64,000 bases of DNA from Larix kaempferi (Eukaryota > Streptophyta > Pinopsida > Pinales > Pinaceae), in assembly GCA_027924585.1 (NCBI GenBank), contig BSBM01002103.1:735001-799000 (forward strand). Reading direction: 5' to 3'. The notes beneath the pieces are model-generated. The model had not been told where the DNA came from and did no database searches. It saw nothing but the letters and a program-made list of their open reading frames with translations. The translations under genes and the position numbers were made by a program. Shown here one piece after another: positions 44,405 through 56,513 of this stretch (position 1 is the stretch's first letter; each line of letters opens with the position of its first letter).

Positions 44405-45147
44405 GTTTAAGCTTTTCTGATCCTTTCCATTTTAAGGAGGTTTGCTTATATGGTTGCAGCCTTAAATAAACGAAATCATTCACTTGAAAATTTCTTTCCT
44501 CCCTATGTTGATCCACATACTGTTTTTGTTGATTTTGGGCAACCTGCAAATTGTCTTTTAGAAGCTTCAAAATATTTTGACTTTCATCAACCCAATCCTT
44601 ATATTTTGGGGCTCTACTATCACCAAAAATGTGATCAACAAAGGTGAGTGCTTCATAACCATAAAGTTATTTTAAAGGAGACATTCCAATGGACATATGG
44701 AAAGTAGTATTGTAGCAAAACTCACCCAAGTGTAGCCATTTAACCTATGCTTTCTACTACTCACCAACATAGTTCCTCGAGTACCCCTCCAAACATTGGT
44801 TCACCCTTTATGTTTGTCCATCAATTAGAGGATGATAGCATGTGCTAGGATTCAATTGAGTTCCCACCAACTTGCAGATTTCTTGCCAAAAAAACACTCA
44901 TAAATATGCTATCCTTGTCACTCACAATGTTTTTGGGAAGTCCATGCAATCTAAAAATATCTCTAAAGAATAGATAAACCAATTGTGCAGCAGTAAATGA
45001 TGATGTATTAGAAAATAAATGATCAAATTTGGTGAGTCTATCCACCACAACATAAATACAATCCTTACCCAAATCCTTGGGCAAACCTGTGATGAAATCC
45101 ATTGAGATGCTTTCCCATTTTTGTTCTAGAATGGGAAATGGTTGCAA
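44405..45147 (-). pseudogene. gypsy B integrase core
   Basis: The minus strand reads WESISMDFITGLPKDLG (Asp 1) and LPKNIVSDKDSIF (Asp 2). After a frame break comes the third block YHPLIDGQT with a TAA (44,808-44,810) exactly where the catalytic Glu of DGQTER should be. Further down, QYVDQHREERNFQVNDFVYL and LQPYKQTSLK lead to the point where gypsy D was inserted. The reading resumes at 34,606. Confidence 0.85.
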
Positions 45148-46671
45148 TAGACCAGAAGGATGGGTGTGTTAAACTTTGTTTTGCTGACATATCTTTCATT
45201 CATTCCATACTTTATAACATCTTCCTTTAGCCCTTTCGAAGAGAACCTTTGTCTTAATTTCCTATATGTTTTAAAGAAACCAGGATGGCCTGCTAAAGGA
45301 GAATCATGAGCTTCCTTCAAGATCTTGTTCTTTAGGTTTGAACCATGAACCAAGTATATTTGGTCCTTATAGTAGATTAGGATATTCAATATCTTGTATA
45401 TATCATCTCCCTTGACCCCATCTAATACATCACAAGCAAAACTATCTTTGTCATACTCTACTATTATCATATCTTTCCAATCTTTCGAAATGTCCATAAG
45501 GGAAAATGAAGGTCTCCTAGACAATCCATCTGCTACAATAGTATTCTTCAATTTTACATATTCAATGTCAAAATAAAAATCTTGGACCTTACTTACCCAT
45601 TTTTGTTTCCTTTCATTGATATCCTTTTGCGTGAGGAAATTCTTTAAACTGTTATGCTCAGTTTTGACCACAAACTTGTTTCCCACCAAATATTGTCTAA
45701 ACTTGGCCAAGGCATGCATGATGGCTAACATTTCTTTGTCATATATGGAGTATAGCTTCTCATGTGGCTACAATTTTCTGATCTCAAAAGCTATGGGGTG
45801 TTGATTTTTCTTTAGGATCTCCCCTATTCCTTCTCTTAATGCATCACATTCCAAAACAAATGGTTTAGAAAAATCTGGTAATGCAAGTACTGGACAACTA
45901 CTCATTACCTCTTTCATTCTTTGGAAAGCCTTTTCATCCTCTTCATCCCATTTGAAATCATCCTTCTTGGTCAAATTAGTAAGGGGAGTAGTTAATTTGG
46001 AAAACCCCTTCACAAACTTCCTATAATAAGTGCATATCCCAATGAAGCCTCTCAATTCAGTGATATTCTTGGGTGATGGCCATTCAAGAATAGCCTTTAT
46101 TTTATCCAAGTGCACCTTTACTCCATCTTTCCCAATGATGTTCCCAAGATACAAAACTTCTTTCAACCCAAATTCACCCTTGGACAACTTAGCAAAGAAA
46201 GATTGTTCATGCAAGATTTTCAATACAACTTCTAAATGGTGCAGATGTTCCTCCCATGTCTTACTGTAAATCAAAATATCATAAAAAAAAACCAAAACAA
46301 ACTTACGGAGCTGCTTGCAAAATATTTTGTTCATGCATGATTGGAAGGTGGCTGGAGCATTGGTCAAACCAAAAGGCATGACAAGAAATTCGAAATGACC
46401 ATAGTGACATCTGAAAGCAATTTTATGCGCATCCTCCTCCTTCATTCGAATCTAATGGTAACAAGATCTAAGATCAATTTTGGAGAATAAATGATCCAAA
46501 TAGTTCATCCATGAGCTCATCTATTCTAGGGATGGGATATCTATTCTTAATTGTCTTCTTGTTTAGAGCTCTAAAATCAATGCACATCCTTAGGGTTCCA
46601 TCCTTTTTCTTCACCAAAACAACTGAAGAAGCATAGGGACTTGAGCTTGGTTTAATGAGTCCCAATCCCAA
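45126..46671 (-). pseudogene. gypsy B reverse transcriptase, RNase H and integrase zinc region
   Basis: RT: SSPYASSVVLVKKKDGTLRM, CIDFRALNKKTIKNRYPIPR, FLVMPFGLTNAPATFQ and VLVFFYDILIYS, where the first catalytic Asp of the FDD motif is Tyr (codon 46,281-46,283). The RT thumb follows with PSPKNITELRGFIGICTYYR. RNase H begins at FVLECDAL and, after a stop near 45,768, continues with MLAIMHALAKFRQYLVGNKF and IEYVKLKNTIVADGLSRRP. HDSPLAGHPGFFKTYRKL is the integrase zinc region. Frames break at 46,472 and 45,766. Confidence 0.9.
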
Positions 46672-46862
46672 GCACTCTTGAATAGCCTTCTCATATCATC
46701 TCTGAACCTTTTTGGGTGTCTATGTGGAGGTATTTGTATAGGTGAATCACCCACCTGCAAAACAATGTTGTGCTCAACTCCTCTGTCAGGTGGCCTTCCA
46801 GGAGGAAGGTCTCCAAAAACCTTTTCATATTCGTGTAGTAGTTTCCTTATCTCCCTTGGATG

Positions 46863-47815
46863 TTATGCAATCTTTATGTTTGTCTTGGGGAAATTGATTA
46901 AACATTCAAAATCCCATTCAATATCTCCATGCCTCAATATGGACCTCATATTGTGGGAAGACATCACTTGATTCAGATAGGTGTGCATTCCTCTCACTAC
47001 CCTTTGTTTTCCTTCCGAATCTTTGAATTTCATTTCAGTTATTTGGTATTTCATTGTATGTTCCCCTATAGAGTACAACCATTGCACTCCCAAGACCACA
47101 TTTGTATCAGCAACATCCACAACATAAAAGCTATAAAAAAATGTGTAATTTCCTATGGTGAGTTGTAGCTTTGGAATCCATGTTTTGCATTCCATATAAT
47201 TGTTACCTGGAATGATGACGGTGAACCCATTGAATGATTCAGTAGTAACTTTCTCCTCTCCACCAAGGCTGCATCAATGAATTTATGAGTTTCACCTCCA
47301 TCTACCATTACCGAAACTATTTTCCCTTGTACCACTCCCTTGCATCGAATGGTGTGAAAACGAGGCACTTCTGAAAGCACTGCCATTCTCCCCTTTTCAG
47401 GTGATGGATGATATTCTTCTGTTGTTTCATATCCCTCTTCTTCAGCTGAAAGATGTTCTTCTTCCTCCATATCCCCTTCACCTTGATCATCAGAAAATAC
47501 TTCAATGAATTGTGCTTTCCCCTTAGCACATTTATGCCCTGGTACCCATGGTTGGAAGCATGTGTAACATAGTTTCTTTCTTCTGAGTTCTTCCTTGCTT
47601 GGTCCCTCTTTCTTTTCCTTTCCAAATGCATATTGTTTCCATGGCTTCTTGTCAAATCTGAACTTGGAAGGAAATTTGGGCTTGGGGGGATACCTTGTCT
47701 TGGGTAGCACATTTTGCAGATATCTTGCCAAGTTCATGGAATCTTTCAATGAAGTAGGTTTGTGGGATTTAACTAAACCCTTCAAAGTTTCATCCAAACC
47801 TTCAATAAATATCAA
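46863..47815 (-). pseudogene. gypsy B gag C-terminus (zinc knuckle) and protease
   Basis: LCYTCFQPWVPGHKCAKGK is the zinc knuckle in the form typical of chromoviruses (CxxC...GHxC). An acidic linker follows, then the protease as VSVMVDGGETHKFID, where the usual DSGAT has become DGGET. After a frame change near 47,190 the protease continues through VADTNVVLGVQWLYSIGEH. These pieces lie upstream of the RT in normal order. Confidence 0.85.
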
Positions 47816-47992
47816 TACTAATCAAACTATAGATATATCATCCACCTTAACTTATAGTTTTTGAAATTCCAACATGTACTCATAAGGGGTTCCAATTTGC
47901 TTCAACTGTGCTAGTTCCTTGAAAGGCATTTCAGGATATTATTGCTCAAATATTTCCAATAACCTGTGAACAAATTCTTCATATGTTGTAAC

Positions 47993-48743
47993 CTAGTAAT
48001 TTCCCAAAGTTTTAATTCCATGGAACCACCAATCATTGGCTTCTCCCTCAAGATGCAAAATAGCCATTTTTAGAGCATCCTCTTCAACCATTGGATTCAA
48101 CTGAAAATATACATCTAACTTTTGTATCCAAGTATTTGCATATCTTTGAGATGAGCCATAAGAGGTGGGAAGGGGCATTTTACCTATGGCATAATTCAAT
48201 TCCTTATTTTTAAAAGGAGTTCTGTTACCTCCTCTCATTTTGAGCTTGTTTGAGATAGTAAATAATTGATCAAATGGTAAGGTCCTTCTACAATCTTCAC
48301 TCAACTGCTGCCATTCTGCTAGAACTTCATGCATTCCATATTGGATGTTTGGATCCTCTTTGGGATAAATAAAATTGGGTGTGGTAGCTCTTGTTGAGCT
48401 CTGAAATTCATGGGGTCCGTTGTGAGGCCCTGTCTTTGAGAAAATGCTTTTGACCAAATGCCAGCTTTTCCTCAAAAGGAGAACTACTGCTGCCTCCTAA
48501 TGCCAATATGCTTCCAATTTGACTAGCCATCAATTTGAAACCTTGAATTATATTCCTTTTCATGTCCTCAAAAAATGGTTTCATGAATTTCCTAAACTCC
48601 TCTTTCTCCTCCATCTCTAAGGTTCCTTTCCCATCCTTAGTCATAGTTTCCAAAGAGTGCACCTCTTCTCCTGCTTCTTCCTCTTCACCAAAGGTACTTT
48701 CAGTTTTGGTTTCTAAGGGTTGGGTATAGCTTCTAGACCTCAT
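47993..48743 (-). pseudogene. gypsy B gag N-terminus and capsid
   Basis: Starts MRSRSYTQPLETKTES at 48,743, 36 bp inside the primer site. The first 111 codons include an acidic stretch (GEEEEAGEEVHS) and FRKFMKPFFEDMKRNI. After a shift near 48,440 the capsid core follows with YANTWIQKLDVYFQLNPMVE and AILHLEGEANDWWFHG. Gypsy E (63,312 on) has a related N-terminus. Confidence 0.82.
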
Positions 48744-48778
48744 AAATGTTCACCCAAATCAGGTGCAAGGACCATGTT

Positions 48779-48789
48779 CTGATACCACT
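48779..48789 (-). promoter_or_regulatory. gypsy B primer binding site
   Basis: On the minus strand agtggtatcag follows the LTR end (actaca) and continues into aacatggtcc. It matches the Met-tRNA type site also seen in gypsy E. Confidence 0.85.
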
Positions 48790-50561
48790 TGTAGTGTCCC
48801 TTTTTAATAAATTGGAAAAATTGCAATTTTTGGTCAATTCGAACCTTGGACTAGTGGTGACTCAAATGCTTCCAAATGGATCCTAAGGATTTCGAATTGG
48901 GTATGAAGGTGTTTGAATGCTATTAGTACATAAAAATGAAGCTTATGGGTTCTTTGAAACTCTCAAAATACTTCTGCAAAATTCATTTAAACTCAGGAGA
49001 AATTGGGGAATTTTACTAGTAATTTCGAGCTTCAAACCCCCAAGGGTAGAGGTCACCAATGGCTTCTCAAATGCAGTACGAAACTCCCAAATTTCAGTAG
49101 AGAGACATGGATTAGTTATATTAATTCAATGGGAACCCAAATTCATCATTAATCAGTTCCTAAAGGCTGCTGCAACTCCCATAAATCAGAGGTTTGTAGA
49201 CATGTCTTCACATAGGGGGGAATGATAGAAAAACGTTATAACTTGCTATGAAATTTGAGAGAGATGTTCCAAAGAATTGTATAATGTATATGAAAATTCT
49301 TAATTACATTAATGGATCTCCATACAACAATACAATCATATATATTGGCTGAAACAATTATATATCAAACAACTTCAAGGTCTTACAATAAGATATAGGG
49401 GAAAATGACACCATTCATACATAGCTTGTCATTTTTACATAGTTTCACTTGGAGTTTCGATCTGAGGTTCATCTTAGAATCAAATACAGAGTCTAGAAAT
49501 CATATTACAAATAAATGGGGCCCCTTGGACTTCCCCAAAGAGATCATTATCTCACCATGTGGGCCCTTCCTCCAAGAGCAAGAATATGAAGAGAAAGGTG
49601 AGAGAGATGAGGGAACAAGTTGAAGAAGAAATGGTCACGAGCAGCCTTGTATCTTCAAATTGTAACAAATGTCTTCATGCATATCCAATGAAAGGTCTGA
49701 ATGGCCTCTCCAATTTCCAATTAGGATGGGAATCTTGCACCCTCGAAATTGGTACTAAGGCAAGAAGAATAAACATTCAACTTGCATGGACAAGCTATGC
49801 TCTCCAATTTACAAAATGAGAAATGATCAAAATTCCCTCTCCTTCTTTGTTCTTGTATTTTATTATCTTTCCAAGTCCTATATGGCTCGAATTCCCTCCA
49901 AAATCTTCATACCAACTTGAGTTGGGGATAGATTCCAATGAATGCCACTTGTCCAACAATTCCTAGCCTCCCTCTTCCATCAATTCGAATGGGAAGCATC
50001 TTGGCTGCCATAACTCCCTTATGAGCCCTCTTGGAGGATATTTTTATCCCTAACATGTCATATAGGTCAAATGACATAAATCAGGTTTGATCCTTGTCAT
50101 AAGTGTCATAGCATCTTCATCATTGTTGTCATAGAAGCTAGGGAATCTAGCCCAAGTGTCACAATACCTCTAAGATGCCTCTTCCTCTTCCATGGGAGTT
50201 ACTATTCCACTCAAATTAGACCCTCATTGATTCATGTCAAGTATAATTCCCTTCCAACTCCCAAAAGAATGTTAGAATCCACCTTGGATTCGAATGGGTG
50301 AGAGTAGGATTCCATGTGGCATGGAGAATCTTGCTTTGTGTGGGTCCCACACCACCAATGTGCCCTCATTACCAAGTGCCACCTTATTTTCCTATTATAA
50401 ATATTTATTTATCCCCTTTTAATATTTTTTTTCAAGATAATGTCCATTTGGGGTTTTATAGGTCCCTTATTCGAAATCTAGATGTTTTCACCCCAACCTA
50501 GGGAACTAGTAGATTGGTGGAATTTTCCCTTCTAGTGATTTATTTGGATGGGGATATTACA
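48790..50561 (-). repeat. gypsy B 5' LTR
   Basis: 1,772 bp; true orientation is TGTAATATCCCC (50,561 downward) to ...GGGACACTACA (48,790). It is uninterrupted, so it gives the reference for reading the split 3' LTR. Confidence 0.95.
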
Positions 50562-50566
50562 AACTT

Positions 50567-51400
50567 TTTGGTTGAGGTTTTGCCTCCTTGCCAAAGAAAA
50601 TTTCTTAGATCCTTGCTTATATTTCTCATTACCCCTGCTGGATCTAAGAAAATGGAACAAGTGTATATAGGAAGACAAGAGATGAGTGATTTTAGAAGAG
50701 TTATCATGCCCAGTAAATTTATCCATCTCACTCCTCAGGAGTTTACCTTGTCCTTGATCTTCTACGTTATGTAGTTCCAATCCGAATTAATTTGTTTTTT
50801 TTTGTAATTGGGACTCCCAAATATTTGAAGCTTGTCCAATTGATCTGGAAATTAAATACAAAGTGCCTAGAGATAGTTGTGAGTTCCCTGGCTGAGCAGT
50901 TCCATCCATAAATATTGTATTTTGTTTCGCTAAGCTTGCCTCCCAAAGCATTGAGGAAGAGGCCCATATATGCTTTGAATATTTGAGAAATATGAGGTGA
51001 GACACTCCCCAATAGGATGGTGTCATCTGAAAAATGTGCGTGATTGATGTGTGTGGCTCCTCGGGCTATAAAGATCCTCATAATTTCTCCATTGTCTAGC
51101 TAAAGATTCAATTGTCAACTCAGATATTCCGCCACCAATATATAGAGGAAGGGTGTGAGGGGGAACCCTTTCCGTAGTCCCCTAGAGGCACTGAAGAAGG
51201 AAGTTGGGAGGCCATTGACCAGAGGGGCTATCCAAGGCCACCCAATGCAATATTTTATCCAACGAACGAAATTGCTTGAGAACCTAAATTTCTCCATGAT
51301 CTCAAAGAGGAAACTATTCCTTACCCTGTTGAAGTCGTTGGCAAGATCTAGCTTTATGGCCATGCCGACATCCTTGTTTCTTTGACTTTAGTGAATTTCC
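50567..51400 (-). pseudogene. LINE 2 reverse transcriptase palm and thumb
   Basis: AIKLDLANDFNRV (51,363 downward), FFSASRGLRKGFPLTPFLYI (normally SRGLRQGDPLSP), AHFSDDTILLGS with the catalytic DD at 51,022-51,027, and SFKYLGVPI. The reading ends in LRNFLWQGGKTSTKKF at the gypsy B target site. Shifts lie near 51,090 and 50,780. Confidence 0.85.
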
Positions 51401-52219
51401 TCCTGCACCAATAGGATGTTGTCTAGGATTTGTATCTCTAAGATGAAGCCTCCTTGATTAGCTGAGATTAGTTTGTGCAAGACGTTTTTCAGTCTTTGGC
51501 TCAGGATTTTAGTTAGGATCTTATAGGAAGAAATGCATAGGGAGATTGGTCTGAATCTTTCAATTCAGGTTGGATTTTTCTCTTTGGGATAAGGGCAATG
51601 AAGGAGGAGTTGGTTTCTCCACCAATTGTCTCTCTACATTTGGTCAAATCAAGCATTCTTCTTAGGTCGCTTTTGATTAAGTTCCAACTGCTCCTATAAA
51701 AACTAATGGGAAAACCATCCGGGCCAGGGGCCTTGTCTAGGTGAAGAGACCAAACTGCTTTATGTACTTCTTCCTCTAAGATTGACTTACAAAGTAGTGT
51801 TTTCTATTCTTCAAAGATGACTTCCGAAATATTTTTATTGAGAGTTCTCACTAGATGGGGGTCCGGATTTCCTTATTTTGTGTACATATTTTTGTAAAAG
51901 TTGACTCTACCCCTTTGATTTACTAGAACCCTTTGATAGTGTTCCAATCACTGTCTTTTAGCTCCTAGATTATATTCCTTTTGTTTCTTTCTTTACATTT
52001 ATTGTGGAATTATTTTGTATTCTTGTCCACCACCATTATCCAAAGACTTCTTGATCTTAGCATCCATTCTTCTTTTTCCTTAATTATGAATTTTTATATT
52101 TTATGGTCTAGCTCTCTTTCCTTTTGCAGGATCTCTTCCCTCACTGAGACCCCTTCCATTTATTCTTGCAAATTTTTAAGCTCTTCCTGGACTTGTATTT
52201 TCCCTTACCCTGGGTCAAG
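51401..52219 (-). pseudogene. LINE 2 linker and RT N-terminus, eroded
   Basis: Between endonuclease and RT palm. Short runs of the RT fingers are readable in shifting frames, for example around 51,690-51,740, where the minus strand reads DKAPGPDGFPISF, the usual L1 block. Confidence 0.6.
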
Positions 52220-53060
52220 GTAGTGTACCTTTACCCATTCTTTGAGGGCCTTTTTTACTCTCCTAATCTTGGTTTCCCAAATTTAGTTGGGGGATCCTGA
52301 CACAAATACTTTATGGGCCCTTTTTATAACTTCCATCACTCCTTATATTTTCAGCCATAAAGAATTGAACCCAAAGGGGATAGGCCCAAGATTCTCCACC
52401 TTTTGAAGGGAGAGAAGGATGGGATTATGATCCGAAACTGCAAAAGGAAGAATTCAGGAGCTAGATAAATAGTTATTGAAAAGGATAGCATTACTTACCA
52501 AGAAGCAATCGATCCTAGATGCAATGTGGCTTGGTCCAACTCTTATGTTATTACAAGTGAACTTGTTTTGCTTAGATTTTATATTGATTAAGTTCCAGGT
52601 ACTTTACAAGTCTTCCATATTTTCTCCTAAAGGGTATCTGACCTTGGAACATCCTCTTCTTTCCCTTTGGGATATGGTTGTGTTGAAGTCTCCTATTGTT
52701 ACACTATTCTCCAATAGTCCCATATCTCCTAGATGGTCCAGGGATGTCCAAAAATTATTTTTCTAATTTGGATAAGTTGGTCCATACACATTGCAAATTA
52801 TGTATATTTATCTCGAGGTTATCTCCTCTATTTCCATTGATAGCCAGTATTGGTCTTCCATAGAATAGAGGAGTTTGAAATGCTAAGTGTCCCACCAAGT
52901 GGCAATGACCCCTCAGGAACTAGATTCCCTAGAGGCCATGCCACTTCCATTCTTCCATATTTTACTCATTTTCTGGTTGCATATTTCTTTTTCCATTTTT
53001 GTCTCTTGGATCAAAATAATTGAGGCTTTCTCCTGTCTGATCATATTTTTCACTGTTGTT
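52220..53060 (-). pseudogene. LINE 2 endonuclease domain
   Basis: Catalytic blocks in order on the minus strand: SIILIQETKME (about 52,995-53,030), NVYGPTYPN (about 52,770), VTIGDFNTTISQRE (about 52,660-52,700), SRIDCFLVS (about 52,500) and VSDHNPILLSL (about 52,415-52,445). All hallmark residues (QETK, GDFN, SDH) are present despite several stops, so this domain is better kept than that of LINE 1. Confidence 0.85.
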
Positions 53061-53561
53061 ATTTTCTGCTTTCCACCTATAAGCTTCTACAGTTCCAGGA
53101 GACAGCTAGCATCATTTCCTATTGTTGGTTTGGTAGATCTTGTTTTTCCTCTCCTCCCCTGCTACTATGAGATATTTTCCTGGCGCTATTAGTTTGATGT
53201 GTTGATATAAACTGGTTTGTTTACCCGCCACCTTGTTCCTTGCCGCTTCTATTTCCCTTATGGTTTTTTTTTGTTTAATTCCCTTTTTTGTGGAGGCTAA
53301 GGTTCTTCCTCCCTGCTTTCCGAATTTTTTTCCAACGCTATCTTGGATCTAGATCTAGTGACTGGTCCTACTCAGTTATTAGAGAACTCCATCCAAACTT
53401 TCTCGTAATCTTGAGAGGGTAGAGTTGGGACGTAATTCTCTTATTGGCCTATTTATTGTAAAACCGGTTGAATGGGTTCTTTCTAGAGAGGGATATCTCC
53501 CTCTTCCATTTCCTCCTTTTCCTCTTCCAATAGTGCTTGGAGCCTATTCTCCTGAGGGGCA

Positions 53562-54792
53562 TCATTCTTTTAAACCAAATTCTTGGACTACTATCATTTT
53601 TATTCCTTTTGTGCGGACTTGATTCCATCCCTTTTCGTTCTCTTCTTCACTTTCAAGTTTCTTTTTCTTTGGGAAATGTCTTGCGAAGTGCCCATATTCA
53701 TGAAAAACTTTACATTTGAAGGGAAGTTGCTCATAGTATACCGTTTGAATATGATTCCATCTATCCATGGTCAATTTGATGGCTTTTGAGAGGCCTTTAT
53801 CCAGATCCACTTCCACACATATTCTTGCATAAGAGAAAAGGGAAGCTTAGGTTTTGACTTATCTATGTACTTCCCCATAGTGTTTCCTATTGCTTTTCAT
53901 CACTCCCGCAATGGAGGGATATATGCGGAAGTTTGATCCATACTGGCACAGCCTTTGGGATGTCCTTCTCTAGATCGAAGGCGATGCTTCACTAGTTGAG
54001 ATACATTCCTCACGGTCCCATGAAGTAAGGCCCATTTCTAAATATTAGGTATTTGTCTTCCGTTTTTTCGAAGAGGAAAACGAAGAAACCTCTCCCACTA
54101 AAATTTTGATTCATGTTTCCTTGGATCAACGACAACCAGTTCTTGTTTATCCAGATCTCAATGGATCGAGGGGATGGCCAGAGACTAGTGAAGTGTCCCA
54201 CCATCCCTTGATCTTAGTACACAATTTCCTTATGCTTTGAGCCAAGGGAGGCGATTTAATCGTCTGGGATAGCGACCCGCTTGACAAATATGGAGTTATG
54301 CTCAGAACATGCATCTTGCACAGGGGATTCCTCCACCACCTGATGGAATAATTCATCCAAAATCCTCCTCCACTCCTCCATATCAGGGTCTGGGAGGGAG
54401 GATCCATTGGAAGAAACAAAAAACCATAACAGGGCAGCTAGCTTGCTCACACACTCTCTACCTCTCGCTAAAATTCTTGTGGCCTGTTGTTCAATGGAAA
54501 TGTCATTAATGCAGCGTCCCCATCCACTTGTTTGGTGGTCTCTTAATTTACATGAATTCCATTCCAAGACATTTGCATGTATTTTCCTCATCAATATTTA
54601 TTGCTCTGAGTTAATGTGAATTAATAACGGTTGGATGCGAGCAAAGGGCGATATCTTAGTTGAGATTAATTGTATTCCAGGAAATTCAATCGCAGTTGAA
54701 TCATCAAGATTTATTGCTATTTGAGAGTTGGTTGGTACATATAGGATGAGAGGATGAGTTACTAGAGCTGTTGTTTCGGACTGTTTAGTCAT
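53562..54792 (-). pseudogene. LINE 2 ORF1
   Basis: From 54,792, MTKQSETTALVTHP reads to a stop at 54,598 and resumes in frame at 54,594 (MMRKIHANVLEWN). The central RNA-binding-type domain is seen at 54,204-54,010 (INKNWLSLIQGNMNQNFSGR, GFFVFLFEKTEDKYLIFRNG), as in plant L1 ORF1 proteins with DUF4283. The zinc knuckle follows at 53,816-53,562: YEQLPFKCKVFHEYGHFARH, where two of the usual Cys are Phe/His variants. Broken by several shifts. Confidence 0.8.
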
Positions 54793-55978
54793 TCAGTGTT
54801 CTATTCAATACTTTAATCATCGAGCAAACAAGAAGTTATCCATAATTTTCTTTGGGTTCTTTACTATGAGTTCATCTAATCAAATAGAGTTGGGGCTAGA
54901 GGCATGTTGATAGCTTGTGGATATTAATATGTAAATGCTTGAACCACATTGCCAAAATTTAAATTGCTTTCCTCATTAGTCAAAATTTAGAGGATTTGGC
55001 TTAGTTAAGCTTACAAAGAATAAGAGTTGAGACTATTTGGAACTTATAATTTGTTTTCTTTGACAATGGAGAAAGAGGAATTTTATTGGAAATTTGGTTC
55101 ATAGTCATTGTTCTACAGTTTTGCAAGTGCTCCGAACCTGAACATACAACTTCTCTTCATAAACATGTATGTACCTCGACTCTCATGGAATATACTCCAG
55201 CGACATAATTTTCTGATTATTTGATTTTATATTAATGATTTTGGATGTCGCAATGAATTATGTCTTAAGATTGCATTCATTGACTTTTATTGAGGAATTT
55301 TTGGTTATTATATCTTCATTGCACCTTTGTTTTAGTTCCCATTTTCAATTTTTTTGGGTGCTTGCTCTGTCTCTATGTTAGAATGAGAATAGCTCCATTG
55401 AATTTTGTTATATTCCTATGTATCAATGCTTAACTTTTTTTATCAAGTCGAACTTTAACTTTATTGGGATTCTCATCATTCCATATTTCATTTTCTCTAT
55501 TGGGTCATGTTTGGAGTTCGACGTTTAGTCATAGTTATTTCAATTGGGAATTAGCATTATAAATCCACACAAGGAATCCATCCTAAAGTGGCTTACACCT
55601 TGACACCAGAGGTTGATGATATTTAGAAACCCTATGCGCACCTTGCAATGAACTACTGCTAGGTAGATGGGAGTCAAATGGTCAACCTAACAATAGATTG
55701 CAATGAAGTGTTGTTAAAAAGTTCCATTCCAAATATTAGCCTATGAGAAACATACTTCGCACTTATATATTTCTCAAACAACCACTTTCTATGAATTTTC
55801 AGTCCATAAGAACGACAATGAAGTGTTGGGGTAGCAGATATTCATCATCCTCATACCTATCCATTTCAACGTTATTGTTGTTATAAATTTTGACTTTGGT
55901 AGTAGCAATGCTAGATTCATCATGTTGTGGCCCATGTGAACCAATACACTTTCTCGTGTGCTGTGATCTATCCCGGTC
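54793..55978. other. intergenic, nothing recognised
   Basis: No element ends or coding frames supported. A 71-codon minus-strand frame at 55,789-56,004 has no motif. Confidence 0.5.
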
Positions 55979-56513
55979 TTTGCAGCAATTGGAGTTTTGA
56001 ACAAGCGGGTTAGCTATGTTTATCTACTGTTGTTTTCCTCTATTTTTACATTACCCATTAGGAAAAGTGTTCCCTCTAAGATGAATGATGGGATTCTTCT
56101 ATGCCAGCAGTCTCCTGCTATGTTGGTATCTCAGCTATTATGTAGAACTGAAGGTCCTCATTGGTAAAAAACTCAATGATTTTGATCTTCACTAAACACA
56201 TGAGTCCAACTTTTAACATTATCTAGCATTGAAGGATTTGAAACAAGTACAACAAATAATTTGTTAGTCAATAAATCGTCCAATGGGGTTGAATCAACAT
56301 TGGCATTAGTTAATCCATTATCATTTGCATTCACTCCATGGGAAATAAATTTGCCTTAAAAGATTCAAATTCAAATGTTAAAAAATCCAATCTAAAATAT
56401 CATTGGCTAAACAAGTTGTTGTTTGTTCACTAATGATGCTTATTGGCCAATCAACCACATGCATGACTAAAAAATTCTATAAGTCCTTTTTGGCTAAAAG
56501 AGGTGTCACGTCC
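55979..56513. repeat. dispersed repeat, copy 2 (pairs with 368-905)
   Basis: Aligns with 368-895 and is interrupted after aaaagagg by the LTR at 56,514. AGAGG (56,509-56,513) is the expected target duplication, whose partner would lie beyond the end of the window. Confidence 0.75.

Larger units (their letters stand above)
23662..50561 (-). mobile_element. gypsy B: chromodomain Ty3/gypsy element with three nested insertions (TSD AACTT)
   Basis: The 5' LTR is 48,790-50,561 (1,772 bp). The 3' LTR is the sum of 23,662-23,888, 25,919-27,070 and 33,856-34,250 (about 1,774 bp). AACTT flanks the whole element at 23,657-23,661 and 50,562-50,566. Primer site, gag, protease, RT, RNase H, integrase and chromodomain follow in normal order on the minus strand. 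Later insertions are a solo LTR (23,889-25,913), copia C (27,071-33,850) and gypsy D (34,612-44,399). Without them the element is about 8.3 kb. It sits in LINE 2 and is dead through stops and catalytic changes. Confidence 0.95.
50567..54792 (-). mobile_element. LINE 2 (L1-type), 5' half: ORF1, endonuclease, RT
   Basis: Upstream part of the LINE interrupted by gypsy B; the rest is at 21,387-23,661. ORF1 (54,792-53,562), endonuclease (about 53,050-52,220) and RT (about 51,400-50,567) follow in L1 order on the minus strand. The whole LINE, with the insertion removed, is about 6.5 kb. All frames are broken. Confidence 0.88.
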
